From NCBI RefSeq assembly GCF_003576645.1, contig NC_044925.1, forward strand, positions 9,839,515 through 9,903,514: 64,000 bases of DNA, written 5' to 3'. A program made the position numbers and the translations under genes. The notes below the pieces were generated by a model. The model did not search any database. It was not told the origin of the DNA and worked only from the letters and a program-made list of their open reading frames with translations. Source of the DNA: Ipomoea triloba (taxonomy: Eukaryota > Streptophyta > Magnoliopsida > Solanales > Convolvulaceae). The first letter of the stretch is position 1. Every line of letters begins with the position of its first letter. Shown in pieces: positions 43,299-53,678 of the stretch.

Positions 43299-44653
43299 TG
43301 ATAAGCACTATTTTTATATTTAATTAGATTTGTTCTTATAATAAATTAATTTTATTTATTTAACATTTTAATTATTTTAAACTTTACTAATGGTTTTGCA
43401 CTATTATATTAATTAATTAGTTGAATAATTAAAGCTCAATGAATAAATTAATAAAGAATGGGCTTAGTTGTGATTTGGGCTAATTATTTCATATTTATTT
43501 GTTCTATTTAATAAGGCCCAAACTTAAACTTTTAATTGTTTTATGAATCAGCTACCCAAACCTAGAATTAACCTTTATTTTAAAAAAATAAAATAAAAAA
43601 CAAAAAAAAACCTTTATTTTATTATGTTTTTAGTTTTATTTTATTTTCTTTTGTTTCGTTAGTACGTGTAGATTAACAGCAGCCCAAATCCGAATTCCTT
43701 TTTCCTCATTATAATTACGTATATAGAAGAAAGTAGTGACGGAATCGGAACATCAACGTGCGACACAGACGAACTCCTGCGACGAGCGAACGAGCGGACG
43801 AAGCGGATAGCGTGCGGCGAGCGTTTTATGGAAGATTTCAACCGCAAGTTACTCCTTTGAATGAACGACTGAATCTAAGCCTAAATTAGTATAAATAGGC
43901 AAGGAGTTCAGTAGTAAAATCGTCAGTTTTTCCTATAATAATTTTATTCACTTTGTAAAGACTCCCTACGATGTCCTGCTGAGTTCTAATTTTTCCAAGT
44001 CGAGGGTTATTGAAGTTTGGTTCTACAAGACCAATAAGCTTTATTTAGCCTAAATTATTCTTTGCACTTTATTATCTATATATCTTCTGTTATATTTATT
44101 TAAATTATTGCTTGATTAATTGTTGAAAAAGCGCCCATTGTTCAATTATCAAGTTATTAAATTGCTAGTTAGAACCTTGAATCCGTAATTGTTTAAGTGT
44201 TCTGATGTTGGTAGCAAATAGCACAATTTGATTATAATTGATTTTCAGTTTGTGTTATGAAGATATATAGTCTAGGTTAAATGAACTAAGCTTGTGAGTT
44301 TGTTGGCTAGGATTGGTAGTCTTTTTAATTCTTTTAATGCTGTTAGTAAATTAAATCCTAAGAGCTTGTTTAGGGTTGCTTATTAGCTAGGGAAGTAATT
44401 AAAGAGCTTGTTTTGATTACCGACGAAGTAAGGAAATACAGGTTGTTAGAGCTTGTTAATAACCATAACCAATCTAGTAAAGAGTTAAGTTAGTTTGACT
44501 TGCAAATTAATATATGTCTTATTAGAATTAAACTGATATTATGCCTTGGGTTGGATACTAGTTGCCATTGACATTTATTTGATATTTATTTGCTATTTAA
44601 ATTTCAATTCAAAAGAGTAAGTATTTATTATTTGTTGGTTTCGACACCCATCA
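43299..44653 (+). mobile_element. 3' LTR of Athila-1
   Basis: TGATAAGCACT to CACCCATCA, 1355 bp. It differs from the 5' LTR by a deletion of about 100 bp near 44600 and an A-rich insertion near 43580-43610. Many single differences show an old insertion. Confidence 0.9.
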
Positions 44654-44948
44654 ATGGTGCATATTTTAGTACATGTTTTCTAATATGTGTAAATAGTGTA
44701 TGCTTATAATCTGACATGAGGCACGTTGTGGTACATTTTAATACGTAGAATGATGCGTTTTATCACATATACTGATGAATTTTAAGTGAACTCCACTGTT
44801 GCACCGGGTGTTGGTTGTGTTGGAATATATAACCCTGATTTATAGAATATTTTACACATTATCCTCTCCAACAACAACGCTGCTACAACTCGGTGCCCTG
44901 AACTAGGTTTCTTCTTCCAAAGAGCAACACTGGTTCCTCCTCACCAAA
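44654..44948. other. Stretch between Athila-1 and the Mutator remains, no gene seen
   Basis: AT-rich DNA with TGGTGCATTTTAGTAC-like words. Probably the outer part of the Mutator-like element; no terminal repeat could be fixed. Confidence 0.4.
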
Positions 44949-45504
44949 ATGGGTGATAATTCTTCTTCTTCCAACAATCAAATCGGATAGTGCATCATTA
45001 TGGTGAGTTAATGTCAGTTCCTAATTGTGGTTTTTGTGGGTAAGTGTTAAATTTGAAAACGTCGTGGACAAATGATAATCCCAGGAGAAGATATTGGGAA
45101 TGCTCACGTTCAAATGTATGTTTTTTTTACGTTGTTAGTGCGTGGAAAAAAATCAATTTTCTTAAATTTCGATGTTAAAATTCTCAATTTTATGTACAAG
45201 GCAGTGTGTTTGGATGTGGATTTATAAAATGGCTTGATCCCCAATGTGCTCAAGGTTGAAAAAAATTATTCTAGGACTTTTGAGGAGAATAAATCGAAGT
45301 GAAGAAGAAATTGAGTCACTGAAAATGAAGATAAGAGCAGTTGGTAGTAATAGCATGAGTAGTGGCAAATCAAGTGTTAATTTGGTGTTTACTGTTAAAG
45401 TAGTGTTGATTTGGACAATAATATTAGTGTTGGCGATGTGTTATTATTTTTGTTCTGTATCAAGGGTTGAAGTTAGGGGAAGTAGAATTAAAATGTTGGG
45501 TTGA
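44949..45504 (+). pseudogene. GRF-type zinc-finger protein remnant
   Basis: Starts MGDNSSSSNNQIG. In other frames come CGFCG, LKTSWTNDNPRRRYWECS and, after a probable intron (donor GTATGT at about 45118, acceptor near 45200), FGCGFIKWLDPQC. Together these show a GRF zinc finger. The last frame (45244-45504) gives a coiled coil (RSEEEIESLKMKIRA) and a C-terminal membrane helix (VVLIWTIILVLAMCYYF). At least two frame changes and a stop break it. Such GRF-plus-membrane proteins are common in plants near Mutator-like elements. Confidence 0.65.
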
Positions 45505-45899
45505 TATCCTATTAAACGTATGGTTTATCAAGGTTGAATGAAATGATTTATTTTCATGGTTTATATATTGCAAAGCAATAAAATGGTTAAATGATACTGC
45601 AAAGGAAAGCAAATTTATATACTAAGAATGATATAATTGAATGATAGTGCAAAGCAAAACATGTTTTCATTGCAATAACATAGTTTCATAATCCACTTCA
45701 AAGTACTACAGCTTCACAACAAACAAAAATTGCAATAGAGTTTGACAAAATTATAGTCAACAACTAGAGTTTCCATGGAACTTCAACAGCTCGACAAAAG
45801 TATACTACAACATGGATCATTACAGTTTCACATGTTATGACAAAATACAAAAACATATGTTCTAGGAACCATTACTCTATGTCTATTGGCTCTTTAGAG

Positions 45900-46500
45900 T
45901 TTCCATGGAACTTCAACTTGAACATAGATCTAGTGTAGTACTTCTTTCTAGATCTAGATGATGTTAACCCCAATGATTTCTTCTTTCTGATTTTCTTCTC
46001 AGACACAACCTCAGACACATGCTTTCTTTCCCTACGTTATTATCACCTTCTATGTTTTCCTTCCCTACTGCTGCCTCTATATTATCACCTTCTTCCTCTA
46101 ACCAATCGAATGGGATTTGAATTGCATCCCATGTGTCCAACAAAGGGTCATCTATATGACCAAAAAAAAAGTAAGGAATAAAAATTTGAATGTTATCTTA
46201 ACAATGAAAAGAATATTATTTCAATTATTACCTAACGAATCTTCAATCTCAGGTTGAGTATTGATTGGTATCTCTTCTACGTCTCCAATTTGGATTCCAG
46301 GTTCAATGGTGATTGGTATCTCATGTAATTCTCCAGTTTGGATCCCAGGTTGATTGATGATTTGTATCTCATGTAATTCTCCAGTTTGGATCCCAGGTGG
46401 AGTGGTGATTGGTACCTCATCTACTGCTCCAGTTTGGATCCCAGGTTGGTGATTGGTACCTCATCTACTACTCCAGATTGCTGTGAAAAATGACTACACA
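45900..46500. repeat. Minisatellite of about 60 bp downstream of the MULE transposase
   Basis: Units around CCAGTTTGGATCCCAGGTTG and GTGATTGGTA(T/C)CTCAT occur about four to five times at 46245-46475. They lie just beyond the transposase stop codon; a 3' UTR or lost exon is possible. 45505-45900 shows no gene. Confidence 0.65.
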
Positions 46501-46555
46501 GTTAGTTTTGGAATATAAATCACCTAGAACTAAAAACATTTTATTGAAGGTATAC

Positions 46556-47601
46556 CTAATTATTTGCTCTCAATGAACAAGTCCTCATATTATGTCCTGC
46601 TTGCTTGCAAAGTGTACAATGAAGCCTCACAAATGTCCTAAAAACATGAACATCGTCTTTTGTTAGCTTTACACGTACATGTTCTTGACTATTTTTTTTT
46701 TCTTTTGTGCACCTTTTTCCTTTGTCAACTCTCCACCAGATCTCTTTCTCAATTTCTTAAGCCTTCCAACTTTTGTTTCGTATAAGGGTGGCAATGGTGG
46801 CTCCATTTCACTGACAAGCCATTCATCCGGTCCTGCAATAGGATGGATATAACCTTCATATGCTTTGTTATACATCTGAACAGAATAGCATGGATGCACA
46901 TAATCATACTCTGGTCCTTTTCCATACTTCACCCAAATTGCTGACATTGCATGCCTACAAGGGATTCGTATTAAATCCCACTTTCTACATGAGCAACTGT
47001 GTCTTCCCAAACCGACTTGATGCTAATCCACTGGCCCTATTACTTCAAATAATGTCTCACTACTTTGATAACACCAGAATAACCCTGCTTGTTTCTCAAT
47101 AACACTTATCTTATCAATAATATTAGAGCATATTGGTGAAGTCCATTTTGACCCCTTTTTCCTACACTCATGTATTTTAACCACGACTTGTTTCCTTAAA
47201 ATCTCTAAGCAATTAATCAGTGGATTCTCTCTTGTTTCAAGGATCATGGAATTGAAGCTTTCACATATATTATTAACAAGCATATCAGACTGAGCCTTAG
47301 TATGAGAGTGTGACCTTGACCACTCTGATGGATGCTTATCTGCCAACCACTCAAATGCCTTCACATTTAGTTCCCTAATCTCTCTCATTGTTGCTGTAAA
47401 GGTATTGACTGTTGTAGCCCTTGCAGCTTTCCACAATGCATCTCTGATTGGCTGTCCAATAAAACCTGCTACCTTCATATTGCCATGTAAATGCCTAACA
47501 CAAAACCTATGACTTGCACTAGGAAACACTTCACAAAAAGCTGGTATCGATCCCTTTTGCTTGTCTGACATAAAAGTTAGATTCTCTTTATGTAAGTCAT
47601 T
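46556..47601 (-). pseudogene. MuDR-type MULE transposase, C-terminal part
   Basis: The frame enters at 47601 and reads FMSDKQKGSIPAFCEVFP, FCVRHLHGNMK, LVNNICESFNSMI. A TAG at about 47023 is the only stop before the SWIM zinc finger (HSCSCRKWDLIRIPCRHA). A donor (AACAT|GTACGT at 46679) and an acceptor (TTTTTAG at 46638) join in frame to a last exon (46556-46637). That exon has a zinc knuckle (CTLCKQAGHNMRTC) and the stop. The N-terminal DDE part is missing. It faces the GRF remnant. Confidence 0.88.
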
Positions 47602-48843
47602 CTACTGGGTTTAATTCCAACATAGGGCCTTAGCCCACGTCACAATCAAACACAAAAAGGGATAAACCTCCAAAATAAGTACATTTTTATATAATTCTTC
47701 CAAGATAATAATAATCTTTCAAAATAAACATAGCTTCACTCATGTAGCTTTCCATAATAATTTCATACATATACACATACATTTGTAGGTTTATAAATCG
47801 TAAGTCAACATAAAACATACACCTTTTCTATTTATCATACTTTAAACCAAAAAGCATTTTAAAAATAGTTTAAGGATCCAAATAAGATAAATAGTACATT
47901 TGATAGGGCAAAGTAGTTTTGACGGACATAGAAACTTACCTCAAAGCCAAAGCTCTCAAAAGCAACCACCCGATCCTAGACTCAACTCTTTAGACACTCT
48001 AGCTACACACTTTCCTACTATTCCTAATAATGAATTCCATAGGATCTATGATTGCAAAAAACTTCATCTCAACTCAAATCAAAACCATGATAGAGTCAAG
48101 AGCTTAATCTCTCAATAGATTGGCCAAATCCATACAAGATCTAATCAAAACCACAATCAATAGACAAGAATAGATTTTTCCAACATCAAGACAATCAAAT
48201 CCACAATAAAAAATAGGATCTTCACACTAGCAACATAGATTCACACAATCCAAGCCCTAAATTAAACTAGCCACACATAATCAAGAATTTAAGATCATAA
48301 GCTAATTCAATCTAAAACCAATATATGTAAAATAGATAAGATTAAAATAGAAATCACCTAGTAAATGAAATGTGTTCTTCAATCCAAGCTTCAAATCTTT
48401 ATTTAAAAGGAGGAAATGTAAATCTAGACTAATATAACAATAGAAAACTAAGAAATCAGAAATGTAGAGGGGATTGGGATTCTTTTTTTTTTTTTTTTTT
48501 TTTTTTTCTGAAATTCTATCTAGCCTCCTTAAATAGTCTCCGAAATTTTGCCTGAAAAATAATTTCCCGCAGCGTCTCGTTCACTCGTCCTTCACGCGTG
48601 AAGGCTCGCGTGGACAGCTACTGGAAAGTGTTCACACGACCTTCACACGTGAATGCCTTCTTTCGGGTCCTCCGGGGCTCCTGTCTTTCTCGGTTTGCTC
48701 GTTTCGCTAGTTCCTTGTTCCTAACGGCTCCCGGGACCTATGAAATTTCTCAAATTGCACCAAAGGTAGCTTTGTGTGTGGTTAACGATTTAAAACACAA
48801 AATATCATAAGATTATCACATAAGGATGCTAAAAACGCTATCA
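47602..48843 (-). mobile_element. Athila-lineage LTR fragment, minus strand
   Basis: On the minus strand the LTR begins TGATAGCGTTTTTAGC at 48843. CG palindromes CTTCACGCGTGAAG (48590-48603) and TTCACACGTGAA (48642-48653) lie upstream of a TATA-like CTATTTAA (48529-48536). The far end is not defined; 47602-47950 shares words with the block at 16.1 kb. A T-run at 48483-48507 is close to a join. Confidence 0.6.
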
Positions 48844-48885
48844 ATTACCCTTATTTTAACTCAAATATATAGGTGTCTTGTGAGC

Positions 48886-49124
48886 TGAACGATGTTTGTA
48901 TGGGGTGAGTGTGAATGTGAAGGTGATAAAACGAAGAGTCAAGACTCCCCGAGTGTCGTGTCTCTCAAGGATGGCGAATGGGAACCGAATAGGTTTGTTG
49001 GCATCTAAGAGGTTGAAGGAAAAGAGCTACGAGATTGGCTAAGGGTTGGATTCATTTGTAAGAGGGGGAAAGGTTGATAGTGGTTGTGTAAAATAAATAA
49101 AAGAAAAGTAAAGTGGAGATTGGG
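48886..49124 (-). mobile_element. Fragment of an Athila-3 LTR (U5 side)
   Basis: Matches 58870-59090 (GATAAAACGAAGAGT(C/T)AA, GAGTGTCGTGTCTCTCAAGG, AGGTTGATAGTGGTTGTGTA), reversed relative to the Athila-2 LTR ends. Confidence 0.75.
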
Positions 49125-49610
49125 TGTGACCCCTCGGTTTTCCGACAAAGTTAGGGTTCGAAAATATTTTTTTAAGCTATGACATTTATGAGAAGATCTC
49201 TCGGTATTTCAAAAGAAATTTTTTCACACAAGTTATTAATAAGCTGCGATTTACCTACCGGTCACGAACCGAAAATTTTAAGGATTTACTTACAGTTCGA
49301 ATTTTCCTAGAAAATGGATTATTAATTACAATACGATTAAGCCTGAACTTCCTACTTAGTTCAAGAGAAATTTAAATGGACTGTAAGAGTGAAATTGTTA
49401 CGGACCTTCGTACCTAAATTTCGCGGGATATCGAAAAATTCCCGATTTTAGTGGTTGATGACGAGATTATTTTTAGAATAATTTTGGTGTTAGAATTTTC
49501 CCGAATTAAGTTATAATCCTCCGCACCTTTATCTGATTTGATCCCAAATTGGCAAAATAAATTCTACTCTTCAAGATCTACCATGGGGATTTGACAAGTG
49601 TCACTCTTAA
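49125..49610 (+). mobile_element. Del/Tekay LTR fragment (older copy), 5' part
   Basis: Begins TGTGACCCCTCGG and matches copy A from 23888 on. Its natural continuation (compare 24365 onward) is found at about 50975-51188, after the intervening joined pieces. Confidence 0.8.
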
Positions 49611-49611
49611 N
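49611..49611. other. Single unknown base at a probable false join
   Basis: What follows (49612-50740) repeats 48483-49610 apparently without change. Confidence 0.85.
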
Positions 49612-50740
49612 TTTTTTTTTTTTTTTTTTTTTTTTTCTGAAATTCTATCTAGCCTCCTTAAATAGTCTCCGAAATTTTGCCTGAAAAATAATTTCCCGCA
49701 GCGTCTCGTTCACTCGTCCTTCACGCGTGAAGGCTCGCGTGGACAGCTACTGGAAAGTGTTCACACGACCTTCACACGTGAATGCCTTCTTTCGGGTCCT
49801 CCGGGGCTCCTGTCTTTCTCGGTTTGCTCGTTTCGCTAGTTCCTTGTTCCTAACGGCTCCCGGGACCTATGAAATTTCTCAAATTGCACCAAAGGTAGCT
49901 TTGTGTGTGGTTAACGATTTAAAACACAAAATATCATAAGATTATCACATAAGGATGCTAAAAACGCTATCAATTACCCTTATTTTAACTCAAATATATA
50001 GGTGTCTTGTGAGCTGAACGATGTTTGTATGGGGTGAGTGTGAATGTGAAGGTGATAAAACGAAGAGTCAAGACTCCCCGAGTGTCGTGTCTCTCAAGGA
50101 TGGCGAATGGGAACCGAATAGGTTTGTTGGCATCTAAGAGGTTGAAGGAAAAGAGCTACGAGATTGGCTAAGGGTTGGATTCATTTGTAAGAGGGGGAAA
50201 GGTTGATAGTGGTTGTGTAAAATAAATAAAAGAAAAGTAAAGTGGAGATTGGGTGTGACCCCTCGGTTTTCCGACAAAGTTAGGGTTCGAAAATATTTTT
50301 TTAAGCTATGACATTTATGAGAAGATCTCTCGGTATTTCAAAAGAAATTTTTTCACACAAGTTATTAATAAGCTGCGATTTACCTACCGGTCACGAACCG
50401 AAAATTTTAAGGATTTACTTACAGTTCGAATTTTCCTAGAAAATGGATTATTAATTACAATACGATTAAGCCTGAACTTCCTACTTAGTTCAAGAGAAAT
50501 TTAAATGGACTGTAAGAGTGAAATTGTTACGGACCTTCGTACCTAAATTTCGCGGGATATCGAAAAATTCCCGATTTTAGTGGTTGATGACGAGATTATT
50601 TTTAGAATAATTTTGGTGTTAGAATTTTCCCGAATTAAGTTATAATCCTCCGCACCTTTATCTGATTTGATCCCAAATTGGCAAAATAAATTCTACTCTT
50701 CAAGATCTACCATGGGGATTTGACAAGTGTCACTCTTAAG
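49612..50740. repeat. Exact-looking 1.13-kb duplicate of 48483-49610 (probable assembly artefact)
   Basis: The offset is a constant 1129 bp. I noticed no differences in the stretches compared, including the frame at 48598-48810 against 49727-49939. It begins in the same T-run, directly after an unknown base. Confidence 0.85.
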
Positions 50741-50741
50741 T

Positions 50742-51175
50742 AAAAGAATGAGGTTTTCTTCCTCTTCTTTTTCCTTCTAAAAATTTCGAAATGGACGAGA
50801 GAGAGGAGTGTGTGTGTGATGGGAAGTTGGCTTAAAGATTAAGAAACAAGTATGATCATCTCATACTTCTTATGACACTCCATTAATGAATTTACCATGT
50901 GGTAATTAAGAGTGACACTTGTCAAATCCCCATGGTAGATCTTGAAGAGTNCTACTCTTCAAGATCTACCATGGGGATTTGACAAGTGTCACTCTTAATT
51001 ACCACATGGTAAATTCATTAATGGAGTGTCATAAGAAGTATGAGATGATCATACTTGTTTCTTAATCTTTAAGCCAACTTCCCATCACACACACACTCTC
51101 TCTCTCTCTCTCCCATTTTCGAAATTTTAGAAGGAAAAAGAAGAGGAAGAAAACCTCATTCTTTTACATTGTGAT
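50742..51175. repeat. Inverted repeat centred on the unknown base at 50951
   Basis: 50742-50950 is the reverse complement of 50952 to about 51172. The symmetric CTCTTCAAGATCTACCATGG arms touch the unknown base. The right arm is the natural LTR continuation, the left arm an inverted copy. Confidence 0.85.
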
Positions 51176-51665
51176 CCAAGAACCCCCTTGTAATACCCCG
51201 TATTTTATTAACATTATTATTTTATCCTAAGGTATTGACATACATGAGTTATGATCTCCCGATACTTCAAAAGAATTTTTATAAGTAAGTATAGTTGTTA
51301 TTAAGCTGCGATCGTACGTCCTGGTCACGAACCGTAAAATTTTTAGGAACTAGTATTTGGACTTGTTTGTCCTAGGAAATGGATTTCTAGACACCATACT
51401 ATTATTCTTGAATTTCCAATTGAATTAGATTAGCCCATAGCAGCTAAAAATTATTTGTGATCGTACATCGCGAAATTTCGCGGTGTACCGAACCTAGCCC
51501 AAATTGGAGCTTTTGACTGGAATAAATTTGTGGTTCCAAGAATATTCTATTTAAAATATTTTCTACCGAAAATTCATCTGTTTCAATCCCGATCAGTCCA
51601 AGTTGAGATATTTTATTATTTTATTATTTTTTTTCCTTTACCTTATCACATAAGCTAAATGTGAT

Positions 51666-51672
51666 TATAAAA
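51666..51672 (+). promoter_or_regulatory. TATA box of the Del/Tekay LTR
   Basis: TATAAAA followed by a C/T-rich stretch, upstream of a putative non-coding exon that ends in a GTAAGT donor at 51798. Confidence 0.6.
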
Positions 51673-51797
51673 GCATTTTTTCCCCATTTTCTTCTTCCTA
51701 TTGCCGAATCAAAGAGAGAAAGAGAGATAGTGGGATTTCACCATTTTCCTCCATTGCTTCCATAGCCAAAATCCTTCTCAACTCTCAATTTTATTCG

Positions 51798-53678
51798 GTA
51801 AGTTTTCAATTTTATTCGGTAGAAAGCTTTGTAATCCTTCCTAGGTTATGAATCTAAGCTTAGTTCCTTAAATATTTGTTGTTATGGTGTTGATTTGGAT
51901 CTAGGGTTTCAAAGTGAAATTTGGGGAAAATCATCCAAGGTTATTTCTAAGGAATTGTGACCACTTTGAGGAAAGGAAATTCCTTAAGTTGGTTGAGGTT
52001 TCTTGAAATTGAGTAATTGATAGCAATTGATGAATTAGGGATGTTGAGTTGAACTTTATTGTGTGCATATTAGTAGAAATTGTGAGCATCCATGCTTATG
52101 AAGGTTATGTTTTGAGAAATATGTACATGTATTTATGATGTGAGTATATCATGTACAATATGTATATATATACATACCATTTTCGAAAATAATATATAAT
52201 AAAATAAAAATAAAAAAAATAATTAGTATGTATATATATATTAAAACCGTATGAAAAAAAATAATTAGTATGTATATATATATTAAAACCGTATGTATAT
52301 ATATAATTAGTATGTATATATATATTAAAACCGTATGTATATATATAGTATATGTGTATATATATATTAAAACCGTATGTATATATATAGTATATGTATA
52401 TATATATATTAAAACCGTATGTATATATATAGTATATGTATATACATTAATTAAAACCGTATGTATATATATAGTATATGTATATACATTAATCATGAAA
52501 TTGTTTAGTATATGTATATATATATTGAAACCGTGTATATATAGTATAGATATGTGTATTGAACTCTATTTGTATATATATATTTATACTCGGCACCGTA
52601 TAGGCATAGGTGTGAATGTATATGAAACCGCATGTATATACGTATGTATGATGTGAGTACCATATACGTATACATGAAATATGAAGATGTTATGTTATAT
52701 GTATACACATATATGTTGTGTATCATATATGTTTATTATGTGACATGGGAAAGGTGATACGTGTTACCATGACTACTGAGTAAATGATAAAGGGGGTAAT
52801 GTCAGATTTCCTTGAGAATGAATCAATGTCGTTAAAGAGAAAAGAGAAGGAAAACCCATATGTTTCTGGCGAGTTGATGAGGACCTTGATTGACCTACGT
52901 GAGGGCTTAAATGCCATGGCCCAGTGGTTTTGTTTATGTCCCTTGACAAACCTCATGGGAGGGCTTAAAGTGCCATGGCCCAGTGGTTTTGTTTATGCCG
53001 TATGACATGCAATTCATACTGAGGGCGAAGTCTATTCGCCGAGTACTGTATCACTCGTAAGCTGCGGTTTGCGGGGGTGTGCACACTTAAGTATAGTTAC
53101 TCATGAGATATCGGGCAAGATTCGTTTCAACGAGCCTAGTTAGGCCAACTAGGATTCATTGTAACGATCCGGTATAGATCCAGGGGAATCGATAAGATAC
53201 AGGGGGATGCCAGACATTGACCCCGAGTCGAGACCCAAGTGGAAAGGAGGGGACAAGATTGGTTTCTCCTAAGGCCTCAAGCTCTCAAGTTAAGGAAACT
53301 AAGGATATTTTTTTTATAATGAATGGTAGTTACGCTGTAACTACGAGAGAAGAGAAAGGTGTTAAGGGCTAGCACTGAAGTATGCTAGCGAATTCGCTTT
53401 CTTGAGATGATTAGTAAGGAAATTTCCCTGTGATGAGGGACTGAAAGGAAAAATGATGAGTGGGAAAGATTAGAAGTTTTACAGCAGAAAAACTTATGAT
53501 TTTCAATATCTATTTGTATTCTCAAATGATTTTTGTCCTATTACATGGGAAAATTTCTTGGTAAGAAAGAATAAAGTTTTTAACATCTTGGTTTTGGAAA
53601 CCTTTATTTAGTTTCGGGAAACCAATGGATTTCCTTGCTTAGCCGTTGTGCTAACTACACTTCAATGTGTTGTTTCAG
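51798..53678 (+). other. Putative intron inside the LTR, leading to the LTR ORF
   Basis: Donor TTCG|GTAAGT at 51797/51798; branch-point-like TGCTAAC at 53649-53655; acceptor TTGTTTCAG at 53678, immediately before ATG. The branch/acceptor block is conserved at 26420-26450 in copy A and is visible in reverse at 54250-54300. The splicing is predicted, not shown. Confidence 0.45.
52225..52540. repeat. AT-rich minisatellite with AAAACCGTATG core
   Basis: ATTAAAACCGTATGTATATA units recur every 40-60 bp about seven times. The Ile/Tyr/Val-rich frames on both strands come from it. Confidence 0.88.

Noticed and set aside
48598..49939. Identical 70-codon frames at 48598 and 49727
   Set aside because: Part of an LTR leader and of its probable assembly duplicate.
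52149..52656. Frames of 115 and 128 codons rich in Ile, Tyr and Val
   Set aside because: Products of an AT-rich minisatellite.
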